Assembly (NCBI GenBank): GCA_052161605.1
Contig: CP197409.1
Strand: one strand, 5' to 3'
Length of the DNA: 64,000 nt
From: JBKCUI01 sp052161605
GTDB taxonomy: Bacteria > Planctomycetota > Planctomycetia > Pirellulales > Pirellulaceae
Of this stretch, positions 32,488-41,502 are shown one piece after another; the first letter of the stretch is position 1; every line of letters begins with the position of its first letter. A model generated the notes under the pieces. It ran no database searches and was not told where the DNA came from. It was given only the letters and a program-made list of their open reading frames with translations. The position numbers and the translations under genes are program-made.

Positions 32488-34682
32488 GTACAGTTGCTGT
32501 ATCTGACACATTTCAGAAAGCGATCGAAAGATTCTCCTCAAAGGATCAAAGCAAGATTCTCAAGTTCTTGTTCAAATTCCTTGAGAATCCAGCCAGCCCA
32601 GGCCTGAATTTGGAGTCGGTCAATCATGCAGTTGATCCGGGCATGAAGTCCGCCCGAATCGATCGAGGCATTCGAGCAATCGTTCACCAAGCCGGCAAAG
32701 ACTTTACGCTTCTCCACGTAGACTCACACGATGACGCCTATAAATGGGCTGCCAAGCGTCGAATCGAAAATCATCCCGTCACCGGTGCATTGCAATTGGT
32801 GGAGGCTGCCGAGTCCGTTGAGCCAGCGATACAAGCTGTGGCTACCGTCTCTCCAGCGGAGACAACGCAAGCGCCGAAGCGAATTTTCGCAAGTTTCGAT
32901 GACGCCTACTTACTTAGCCTCGGAGTACCGCAAGACTGGCTTCTTCCGATCCGCCAGATCGAGAACGACGATCAATTACTTTTAGCAGCAAGTCGACTAC
33001 CGGGCGAAGTTGGTGACTCACTTTTGGCTCTCGCTTCAGGTGAAATCGTTACGCCTCCTGCGCCCAGCTCTCCGCCAACGAACGAGACTAGCAAACGAAC
33101 CACCAGGTCAAGTGTTGCAACATCGCGTTTTTGGGTTGTCGAGAGTGCCGCTGAGTTAATGGAGATTCTCTCTAAACCAATCGAAGACTGGATTCGATTC
33201 CTTCATCCAACGCAGCGAAAACTGGTCCAAGCGAAGTTTGCTGGGCCTTCAAAAGTCTCTGGCGCAGCCGGAACAGGTAAGACGGTTGTAGGACTGCATC
33301 GAGCGCATCGTTTGGCTGGCGAAGGCAAACGTGTGCTGATGACTTCCTATGTAAAAACACTCTGCCAGAACAATGCTCGCCACCTCGCAATCCTCCAATC
33401 CGGCTCGGTAAGCACCGACGCCAAAGAAGCCTATGTAGCTGGACTCGCAAGAGTTCAGGTTCAAGGTCTGAAGTCTTGCGACTCCAGCTACAACCATAGG
33501 CCACTTCCCACTCCCCACTCCCATTTCCCCATCACATGCAATACCGTCCATGCCGAGGCACTCCACTTAGCGAAAAAGATAGACCCTAGAATCAAGCCCA
33601 TATCACCCGACAAAATTGCTCCCCTCATATCTCGTTTCCACTCGCGCGGAGACGCAGGAATATCAATCGGCTTCTTGGAAACAGAGTGGCATGGAGTGAT
33701 TGAACCACAGGGAATCTTTTCCTGGGAAGAATATCGTGGAGCGACACGGTATGGACGCGGAAAACCCTTAACCGTCAAACAACGAAAATCTTGCTGGCAA
33801 GTTTTTGAAGCTGTTCGTGATGCAATGGCCAGTGCTGGTCAAGTCACATGGGCAGGCATCTGCAAAGTTGCTCGCGAAGGTCTCGACTCAGGCAAGATCG
33901 ATAGTCCCTACGATGCTGTAATCGTTGATGAAGTTCAAGATCTTCAAGTCCAAGAGATCCTATTCCTAAAAGCGTTAGCCAAAGACAACGTGGGCGAGCT
34001 AATGCTACTTGGCGATGCCGGCCAGCGAATCTATCCCGGTGGCTTCAGCTTGAAGAAACTTGGCATCAACACCGTTGGCCGATCCCATATTCTTCGCATT
34101 AACTACCGCACGACCGAACAGATTCGAAAGTTCTCGGATGCGATCCTTCCAGACTCCTCCGAGGACTTCAATGAGGGAGCAGAGAAACGCAACTCGGTAA
34201 GCCTATTACACGGACCTACGCCAGAGCTTCGGGCGTTCGATGGCGCAGACACTCAAGTCCAATTCGTAGTCGAACAAATAAGAAGCCTCGCAGCCGAGAA
34301 GATCGCACCACACGAAATCGCGATCTTTGCACGCACCTCTAACCATCTGAAGCCCTACGAATCGGCGCTACAAGCAGCAGGGATCTCGACCGTCCCGCTG
34401 GATTCAGATGATACGGATGAATCGATCGACGGCGTCAACCTCGGAACAATGCACCGTGCAAAAGGTCTCGAGTTCAAAGTCGTCTTTGTCGTTGATGCCA
34501 GCGATACCGTCATTCCCAACCAATTCGTGATGGGAAAGATGCGCGATCAAGGCGATTATGACGACGCATTCCAGCGCGAACGCCAACTGCTCTATGTCGC
34601 CATGACTCGCGCTCGAGACGAGTTGTTTATAACTTACGTTGGCAAGCCATCGCAGTTTCTGGCGAAGCACGATTCAACGTAG
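32484..34682 (+). CDS. RelE/ParE-like domain fused to UvrD-type SF1 helicase
   Basis: 732 aa. Residues ~1-100 have the short alpha/beta pattern of RelE/ParE toxins (FQKAIERFSSKDQSKILKFL, KSARIDRGIRAIVHQAGKDF, LLHVDSHDDAYKWA). The helicase follows: Walker A GAAGTGKTVVGLHRAH near 259, Walker B VIVDEVQDLQVQE near 480, and LLYVAMTRARDELFIT near 704. The RelE-like part may bind RNA or ribosomes, or serve as a structural domain. A REP pair (33435-33491) is inserted in frame, adding 19 codons between motifs I and II. The stop TAG is the first bases of another REP, so the original C-terminus may have been longer. Confidence 0.85.
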   Translation: MSTVAVSDTFQKAIERFSSKDQSKILKFLFKFLENPASPGLNLESVNHAVDPGMKSARIDRGIRAIVHQAGKDFTLLHVDSHDDAYKWAAKRRIENHPVTGALQLVEAAESVEPAIQAVATVSPAETTQAPKRIFASFDDAYLLSLGVPQDWLLPIRQIENDDQLLLAASRLPGEVGDSLLALASGEIVTPPAPSSPPTNETSKRTTRSSVATSRFWVVESAAELMEILSKPIEDWIRFLHPTQRKLVQAKFAGPSKVSGAAGTGKTVVGLHRAHRLAGEGKRVLMTSYVKTLCQNNARHLAILQSGSVSTDAKEAYVAGLARVQVQGLKSCDSSYNHRPLPTPHSHFPITCNTVHAEALHLAKKIDPRIKPISPDKIAPLISRFHSRGDAGISIGFLETEWHGVIEPQGIFSWEEYRGATRYGRGKPLTVKQRKSCWQVFEAVRDAMASAGQVTWAGICKVAREGLDSGKIDSPYDAVIVDEVQDLQVQEILFLKALAKDNVGELMLLGDAGQRIYPGGFSLKKLGINTVGRSHILRINYRTTEQIRKFSDAILPDSSEDFNEGAEKRNSVSLLHGPTPELRAFDGADTQVQFVVEQIRSLAAEKIAPHEIAIFARTSNHLKPYESALQAAGISTVPLDSDDTDESIDGVNLGTMHRAKGLEFKVVFVVDASDTVIPNQFVMGKMRDQGDYDDAFQRERQLLYVAMTRARDELFITYVGKPSQFLAKHDST
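33435..33491. repeat. REP pair inserted in frame inside the UvrD-like gene
   Basis: Head-to-head REPs at 33435-33458 (GTAGCTGGACTC-GCAA-GAGTTCAG) and 33468-33491 (the reverse form with CTTGCGACTCC). Total 57 bp, exactly 19 codons, translated as VAGLARVQ...LKSCDSSY. Confidence 0.9.
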
Positions 34683-34757
34683 CTGGACTCGCAAGAGTTC
34701 AGGCCTATTCACCTACCCGATTACACCACAATCACTGACGTCTTGGGACTTCAGCTA
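34680..34757. repeat. REP pair between the UvrD-like and SNF2 genes
   Basis: Forward REP 34681-34704 and a degenerate reverse REP ending GACTTCAGCTAC at 34757. The TAG of the forward copy is the stop codon of the upstream gene. Confidence 0.88.
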
Positions 34758-34766
34758 CAAGATCAA

Positions 34767-37667
34767 ATGAAATCAACATACACACCAGGAACACTAGTAA
34801 GATCGCGAAGCCGTGAGTGGGTCGTCCTACCCGAATCAGAGGACGACTTTTTGATCGTTCGTCCGCTCGGGGGCACCGACAACGAAATCGCTGGGATCGA
34901 TACGCGTCTCGAAGCAGTCGAACCTGCTACGTTCGCTTTGCCTGATCCCACCCAGCTAGGCGACCATCGATCGTGTCGCATCCTTCGCGATGCGATCCGG
35001 TTGGGCTTTCGCTCCTCAGCCGGCCCATTCCGGTCGCTAGGGAAAATCGCTGTACAGCCACGCGCCTATCAGTACGTCCCACTGTTAATGGCCCTACGTC
35101 AAGAGACTGTTCGACTGCTGATCGCCGATGACGTCGGTATCGGCAAGACGGTCGAAGCACTCATGATTGCCAAGGAACTCCTCGAGCGCGGCGAAGTCCA
35201 CCGCATGGCCGTTCTTTGCCCGCCACACCTGGCGGAGCAGTGGAAGACAGAGCTGTTCGAAAAATTTCATATCAATGCCGAGCTAATTTTGGCAAGTACC
35301 GCCCGTCGGCTCGACAAATACTGTGGCAATCGGTCGGTCTTCGATGTCTTCCCATTCGTCGTGGTCTCGCTCGACTATATCAAATCCGAAAATCGTCGCG
35401 ACGAGTTCATTCGATCCTGTCCAGAACTTGTGATCGTCGACGAAGCACACACTTGCACCGCACTAGGTGTGCAAGGTAACAAGGGAACTAGACAGCAACG
35501 CCACGAAGTCATTCGCAAACTCGCGGCCAATCCGGATCGACACATGCTGTTCGTTACTGCCACACCGCACTCAGGTAACGAGCAAGGCTTCCGTTCACTT
35601 CTTCAGTTGTTGAACGCCGACTTCGAGCATCTACCAGACGATCTATCCGGGGATGCCAACCGCAAGAATCGTGAAACCCTTGCCAAGCACTTTGTTCAGC
35701 GGCGTCGTAAAGACATCGAGACATACTTGGCCAATGATGCGGCTTTCCCAACGAGGATGGAGAAGGAAGAAACCTATAAACTTGAAAAGTCCGAGTATCG
35801 ACAGCTTTTCGAACGCTTGCTTGATTACGCACGTGGCGTCGTCAAAGGCTCGGAAGGCATGTCCCGCGTACGCCAACGAGTTCGCTGGTGGGCGGCTTTG
35901 GCGCTACTTCGTGCATTGGCCAGCAGCCCTGCAGCAGCCGCTGCCACACTCCGCAGCAAACTGCAATCGATCACGGCCGACACACCCGAGGAAGTCGATC
36001 TAGTCTCTCGACCGCTGGTCCTCGACGAAGACACGGACGAAGCCATGGATTCCCCGGACGTTACAGCCGGAGCGGATATCTCTGATCTACAGGCAACCGA
36101 ATCAGAGCAGGACTACGAACGCCGTCGGCTTCTCGATATGGCTAATGCGGCTGACAAGCTGCAAGGTGATGGAGATCCCAAACTCAAAAAGATCGTGCCC
36201 ATCATCAAAGATCTTTTGAATGAGAGCCATCGGCCGATTCTCTTCTGTCGCTTTATCGCGACAGCAGAGTACTTGGCGGACCAGCTCCGAACTCGTCTTC
36301 CCAAGGACACGACCGTAATTTCCGTTACTGGTTTGATTCCGCCGGATGAACGTGAGAAGCGTATCGCCGAAGGCAATGATGCACCCAAGGCCGTTCTCGT
36401 CTGCACTGATTGCTTGAGCGAGGGGATCAACCTTCAACACCAATTCTCAGCGGTCATACATTACGACCTCTCGTGGAACCCGACTCGGCATGAACAGCGC
36501 GAAGGTCGTGTTGACAGATTCGGTCAGCCGAAGTCTGAAGTCAAAGTGCTCACCTACTATGGTACCGACAATCAGATCGATGGAGTCGTACTAAAGGTGC
36601 TGATCAACAAGCACAAAAAGATCCGGGCTGCGACAGGCGTGTCGGTGCCAGTCCCTGCCACCAGCAACACGGTGTTGGAAGCTCTTTACGAAGGTCTCCT
36701 ACTGCGAGATCGCAATCCAGAGCAGCTACTCCTCGAGTTCGAAGAAGATCAAAACGAAAAGGCTGCCGACTTCAACGCGGAATGGCAAAACGCAGCAGAC
36801 CGTGAAAAGAAGAGTCGTTCTCTCTTCGCGCAGCATTCCATCAAACCCGATGAAGTCGCCAGTGAAGTATCGGCAGCATTGGAAGCCATCGGCTCGAATT
36901 CCGACTTGCAGAACTTCGTATCTGAATCGGTTCGATCTCTCGGCGGAACCTGTACTGAGCAAAATCAACGCTTCAGTATTGACCTAACCGAGACGCCTCG
37001 GCCGATTCGTGAGAGTATCAGTAGCTGGAGTCACAAGACTTCAGCCAACACGAATTTCCGAATCAATGCTCGATTCCACCCTGTAGTCAACACAGACGAA
37101 GAGTATCTCTCTCGGACACATCCTGTAGTCGAATCACTCACTAGTTACGTCATGGACTCTGCCCTTGATTCGACTGCGGGAATGCAATCCGTGGCTCGCC
37201 GCTGTGGAGCGATCCGAACTAATGCGGTCACAGTTCGCACGACGTTGCTTCTCCTCCGGCTCCGATACCACATCCTCGTCTACAGCAGTAGCTGGACTCT
37301 CAAGAGTTCAGACCTCGACGAACCAACCCCACTTCTGGCTGAAGACAGCCTAGTAGTCGGCTTTGAAAGTGCTCCGTCCAACGCTCGCTGGTTGCCTGTA
37401 GAGCAAGCTGAAAAGTTGCTCACGGCCCCTCCGATCAGCAACATCACACCAGACATAGCACGCGAGTCTCTTGAGAAAATCTTGCGAGAGTTCGATGTCT
37501 TGCAGCCGCAACTGAACGCGATCGCAGAGACACATGGCAAGCGACTCCTCGACTCACACCAACGAGTCCGAACCGCCAGCAAACGCCGTCACATTCGCTA
37601 CGCCATTGAACCTCAACTGCCACCCGATGTGTTAGGCGTTTATTTATACTTGCCCCATTCCCAGTAG
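34767..37667 (+). CDS. SNF2-family helicase, DISARM DrmD-like
   Basis: 966 aa from ATG 34767; an upstream start at 34743 lies inside a REP and is rejected. Walker A IADDVGIGKTVEALMIAKE near residue 120, VIVDEAHTC near 224, VTATPHSGNEQGF, and the C-terminal SEGINLQHQFSAVIHYDLSW with HEQREGRVDRFGQ are typical of DrmD/RapA-like SNF2 ATPases. These translocate on double-stranded DNA and define class 1 DISARM loci. Two single REPs lie in frame (37021-37044 and 37288-37311), giving SSWSHKTS and SSWTLKSS in the protein. The stop TAG (37665-37667) again comes from a REP. Confidence 0.87.
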   Translation: MKSTYTPGTLVRSRSREWVVLPESEDDFLIVRPLGGTDNEIAGIDTRLEAVEPATFALPDPTQLGDHRSCRILRDAIRLGFRSSAGPFRSLGKIAVQPRAYQYVPLLMALRQETVRLLIADDVGIGKTVEALMIAKELLERGEVHRMAVLCPPHLAEQWKTELFEKFHINAELILASTARRLDKYCGNRSVFDVFPFVVVSLDYIKSENRRDEFIRSCPELVIVDEAHTCTALGVQGNKGTRQQRHEVIRKLAANPDRHMLFVTATPHSGNEQGFRSLLQLLNADFEHLPDDLSGDANRKNRETLAKHFVQRRRKDIETYLANDAAFPTRMEKEETYKLEKSEYRQLFERLLDYARGVVKGSEGMSRVRQRVRWWAALALLRALASSPAAAAATLRSKLQSITADTPEEVDLVSRPLVLDEDTDEAMDSPDVTAGADISDLQATESEQDYERRRLLDMANAADKLQGDGDPKLKKIVPIIKDLLNESHRPILFCRFIATAEYLADQLRTRLPKDTTVISVTGLIPPDEREKRIAEGNDAPKAVLVCTDCLSEGINLQHQFSAVIHYDLSWNPTRHEQREGRVDRFGQPKSEVKVLTYYGTDNQIDGVVLKVLINKHKKIRAATGVSVPVPATSNTVLEALYEGLLLRDRNPEQLLLEFEEDQNEKAADFNAEWQNAADREKKSRSLFAQHSIKPDEVASEVSAALEAIGSNSDLQNFVSESVRSLGGTCTEQNQRFSIDLTETPRPIRESISSWSHKTSANTNFRINARFHPVVNTDEEYLSRTHPVVESLTSYVMDSALDSTAGMQSVARRCGAIRTNAVTVRTTLLLLRLRYHILVYSSSWTLKSSDLDEPTPLLAEDSLVVGFESAPSNARWLPVEQAEKLLTAPPISNITPDIARESLEKILREFDVLQPQLNAIAETHGKRLLDSHQRVRTASKRRHIRYAIEPQLPPDVLGVYLYLPHSQ
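37021..37044 (+). repeat. REP inside the SNF2 gene (first)
   Basis: GTAGCTGGAGTC-ACAA-GACTTCAG, single copy, read through in frame. Confidence 0.85.
37288..37311 (+). repeat. REP inside the SNF2 gene (second)
   Basis: GTAGCTGGACTC-TCAA-GAGTTCAG, single copy, read through in frame. Confidence 0.85.
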
Positions 37668-37748
37668 CTGGAGTCGCAAGACTTCAGCCCCCAAACCAAT
37701 ATCCAAAAATCAACATATCATCCCCTGATCTCTTGCGAGGCCAGCTAC
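37664..37748. repeat. REP pair upstream of the RAYT gene
   Basis: Forward REP 37664-37687 and a degenerate reverse REP 37725-37748 that ends exactly at the RAYT start codon. REP pairs flanking their transposase are the usual REPtron arrangement. Confidence 0.88.
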
Positions 37749-38384
37749 ATGACAACACTTAACAATCGAAATGCTTATCTCAAGCGACTGCCTCGCTCCG
37801 AATACCAAGGCGAGGCGGTCGTCCATTGGTCATTGACCATTGAAGGCCGAAGAGCAGGCTGGCTTACGCCAATCTTCTTCTATAAGTACCGCGAGCTCCT
37901 AGCCCATACGACTTTTCGCTATGGCTTCAGTTGTCCGATATTCTGTTGCATGCCCGACCATGTGCATATGCTTTGGATGGGCCTTATTCCCTCATGCGAT
38001 CAATTGACCGCCATAAAATTCTTTCGAACCCGTGTTAATGAAGTGCTCCGAAAGATTGGGTACGAACTGCAACTACAAGGATTTGACCACGTACTCAAGG
38101 ATCATGAGTTAGAGGAAACCGCCTTCGAAGGGGTATTTGAGTACATAGCACGAAACCCCGAAAGAAAGCAATTAGTACAGGAGGATCATTACGCAAAGTA
38201 CCCATATACAAGCTGCATTGTCCCAGGCTATCCAGAGCTCACACTTTTCTCGCCAGACTTTTGGGATCGCCTAGATCGAATTCACTCTCGACTAAGGGCG
38301 ACGCAAATGTTTCGCCTCCAAGGCAATAATCAAATAGTTGGCACCAAGGAAGACGAATTATCGCCATCGATAAAACCAAAATAG
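37749..38384 (+). CDS. REP-associated tyrosine transposase (RAYT)
   Basis: 211 aa HUH single-strand transposase of the Y1_Tnp/IS200-like family. The HUH motif is MPDHVHMLW (His-Val-His) near residue 77, and the catalytic tyrosine is probably that of VFEYIARNPERK near 138. RAYTs mobilise short palindromic REPs instead of a full IS. The gene lies between the SNF2 and methylase genes and is flanked on both sides by REPs of one family, with further copies inside neighbouring genes. It is most likely the enzyme that spread them. It is not part of the defence function, although it is co-directional and may be co-transcribed. Confidence 0.92.
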   Translation: MTTLNNRNAYLKRLPRSEYQGEAVVHWSLTIEGRRAGWLTPIFFYKYRELLAHTTFRYGFSCPIFCCMPDHVHMLWMGLIPSCDQLTAIKFFRTRVNEVLRKIGYELQLQGFDHVLKDHELEETAFEGVFEYIARNPERKQLVQEDHYAKYPYTSCIVPGYPELTLFSPDFWDRLDRIHSRLRATQMFRLQGNNQIVGTKEDELSPSIKPK

Positions 38385-38412
38385 TGATAATGATCAAAAG
38401 AGTAGAAACCCT

Positions 38413-38468
38413 CTGAACTCTTGCGAGTCCAGCTACTTTACCCCGTAGCTGAAGTCACAAGAATTCAG
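38413..38468. repeat. REP pair downstream of the RAYT gene
   Basis: Reverse REP 38413-38436 and forward, slightly degenerate REP 38445-38468, tail to tail across 8 bp, just before the methylase gene. Confidence 0.88.
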
Positions 38469-38517
38469 CAGCCTGAAAAAACAATCACGCAACCCAGCTA
38501 ACGATACATAGTCCGAT

Positions 38518-41502
38518 ATGCAAAATCCCTTCAGCTCCATCACGACCGCTGGCCTCCTCTTGCCACTCGACCTACTAACTCGAGTTGGCAGTATGGACCG
38601 TGCACTTCCCGGCATGACTCCGGCGGACTATCACGTTGCGGGATCAGTTCGTCTCAATGAAGCAGCAACCGCTGCCTACAGCCGTGCTTTGGCCTATTGG
38701 AAATCATTCCGCAAGAAGTTCGACGCTTTACCTGCGTCCGATACCGGCACGACGCTCACACGCGATGAGTGGCTATTGCCGCTGTTTGATTGCCTAGGCT
38801 ATGGGCGGCTACAGAACAAACGCGCCATCACGATCGATAACAAAGACTATCCCATCAGCCATGGATGGGAAGACCATGTTCCCATCCACTTACTTTCTGC
38901 CAGGCTTCCGCTCGACAAGCGAACGCAGAATGTTTCTGGCGCAGCCACACGCAGTCCCTACAGCTTGGTTCAGGAACTACTCAATCGCAGCTCGAAACAC
39001 CGCTGGGGCTTTGTCTCGAATGGTCTGAAACTCTATGTCCTCCGAGATAACGCCTCGCTCACGCGGTCTGCAAACGTCGAGTTCGATCTGGAATCGATGA
39101 TGGACGGGGAATACCACGCCGACTTCACGGTTCTCTTTTTGATCTGCCATCAATCGCGATTGGAAATTCGGCCAACACCGATCGTCGACAACAAGAGTTC
39201 AATCAAAAAGGCAGCGAAGCCTGCCAAGGCAAAAAAGAGTGCATCCAAGGTCGCCGAGAAACCATCTCCATACAAAGTAGCTGGAGTCGCAAGACTTCAG
39301 TTTGACTCAGAAGATATCGATGACGAATCTGAACTCTTGCGAGTCCAGCTACCCGACGACGAGTTAGACGGCGACGAAGAAGCCATCGAAATCGAAGAAC
39401 CGACGCGTCTTGGCCCTGAGAACTGTTGGCTAGAGGCTTGGACCAAACTAGCCGGTGAACAAGGAACAAGAGCCAAAGAGAGGCTACGCGATGGAGTCCA
39501 ACTCGCTATCCAAACCTTCGGTGCTGGCTTTTATACCTGCTCATGCAATGTTGTACTCCACGAGCGACTTCGATCTGGTGAACTATCGACGCAGGATTAC
39601 TATCGCCAGCTGCTGCGTCTTGTCTATCGCCTGCTGATGCTAATGGTCGCCGAGGACAAGCGTACCGAGTCAGGGCAGAATCTCCTTCATCCCATCGATA
39701 CCCCAGCCCACATTCGCGATCGCTACAACCAGTTCTACAGCGTCGGTCGGATTCGCAAGCTCGCCAATGAACGTCGTGGCACGCCGCACCGCGACCTCTA
39801 CGAAAGCCTGAAGACAACGTTCCTGAAACTGCGCGACGGCTATGCTCCGCTCGGGATTCCAGGAATCGGTTCGTTCCTGTTCTCTGACACCGCGACGCCC
39901 GATCTCGATAGCGCTCAGATCACGAACGAAGCCCTTCTCGATGCCTTTCGAAATCTCTGCTTTACCGAGGACGCAACGGGCCGAGGAGGCAGTATTCGTC
40001 GCGCAGTTGACTTCGGCAATCTTGGTTCAGAAGAACTCGGCTCGATCTATGAATCACTCCTCGAACTCCATCCCGAGATCGACAGCCAAGATGGACCGTT
40101 TGTGCTTCGTACCGCTGCCGGCAATGAGCGTAAAACCAGCGGTAGCTACTACACCCCAACATCGTTGATCAACTGCTTGCTCGATTCAGCGCTCGATCCC
40201 GTAGTTAACCAAGCCATCGATGTCCCCGATCGCGAAGAAGCCAAACGCAGACTTCTCGATTTAAAGGTATGTGATCCAGCTTGCGGCTCTGGTCACTTTT
40301 TGATTGCCGCAGCCAACCGCATGGCCTTGCATTTGGCTCGGCTTGAAACACAAGACACCGAGCCAACCACCCTGCAGATCCAGCATGCCAAGCGTCAAAT
40401 AATTGGTCGATGCATATATGGCGTCGACATCAACGAGATGGCCGTCGAGCTTTGCAAGGTCAGTCTCTGGATGGAGGCACTCGAACCCGGTAAGCCATTC
40501 TCGTTCCTTGAAAACCACATCAAGTGCGGCAACAGTCTTCTTGGTGCAACCCCTCGACTGCTACTTCAGGGAATTCCAGATGACGCGTTTAATCCCATTG
40601 AAGGCGATAACAAAGAAATTTGCTCGCAGCTCAAAAAGCAAAATAAACGAGAGCGAATAGATCACAAGTCGGGACAACGATCGCTTTTTGAGCCCTTCTA
40701 CAAACTTGGGAATATGGCTGATCGATTCGCAAAGCTGTCAGCGGCAGAGGATGATTCACTTGATGCCATCGCAGACAAACAGAAACTTTATGAGGAGCTG
40801 GTGAAGGGGACTCCCTACTTGAATGCTCGGTTCTGGGCAGACACATGGTGCTCTGCATTTGTATGGAAAAAAGATGACACGGATCCCGGTCGGCTTTGTC
40901 CCACAGAACGCAAATTTCGTGAAATTGAGAGAAGTCCGCATGCTGCATCGCAAATGATTCGAGACGAAATCAAGAGGATAGCCGAACAGTATCAATTCTT
41001 TCATTGGCATTTAGTGTTCCCGGATGTTTTTGTGTTGCCAGAAGCCGAAACTACAGCGGAAAACGAACAGGCGGGTTGGAACGGCGGCTTCGATGTAGTT
41101 CTTGGGAATCCACCTTGGGATCGGTTGAAGCTCGACACAACTGAATGGTTTGCATTTCGCCACAGAGATATTGCTCAAGAAAGCGATAGCGACAAACGCA
41201 GATTTTTAATCGAAGAATTAGCAAAAACAGACACAAGTCTTAATGAAGAATTTCGATCCGCGTTAATCCAATTCGAAGCGACAAGCAAGATGCTCCGAAG
41301 CTCTGGCTTTCTGCTTTACGGTACCGGTGGTGAAGCGGATCTCAGCACTGCATTTGCAGACTTAGATACTATACTTATTAACAAGCATGGAAGAGTTGGA
41401 GTGATAACGTCAGGAACGACGATTACTGGAAAATCGGCTATACCGCTCGTTGATTTTTGGACAGGATCCAAGCGATTAAAGCAAGCATGGGAGTTTACAA
41501 AC
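38518..41502 (+). pseudogene. Eco57I-type adenine methylase, N-terminal part (split by an IS)
   Basis: 995 codons remain before the IS; the frame then runs into IS sequence to 41619. SAM motif DPACGSGHFLIAAA lies near residue 586 and catalytic NPPW near 863, the signature of N6-adenine gamma-class methylases of the type IIG/PglX/DrmMI kind. The N-terminal ~500 residues resemble type IIG target or regulatory regions. A REP pair is inserted in frame at 39277-39352. The reading frame continues after the IS at 43267 with no lost codon (EFTN|TKKLF), so the intact gene coded for about 1632 aa. It presumably marked self DNA for the helicases beside it. Confidence 0.88.
39277..39352. repeat. REP pair inserted in frame inside the methylase gene
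   Basis: Forward REP 39277-39300 and reverse REP 39329-39352 with a 28-bp acidic linker. Translated as VAGVARLQ ... ELLRVQLP, upstream of the catalytic domain. Confidence 0.9.

Noticed and set aside
34743..34766. Upstream start for the SNF2 gene
   Set aside because: These codons lie in a REP and are followed within 8 codons by ATG 34767, which begins the conserved N-terminus.
37749..38384. RAYT as a functional member of the defence operon
   Set aside because: It is flanked by its own REPs on both sides and interrupts the helicase-methylase order; it is a passenger.
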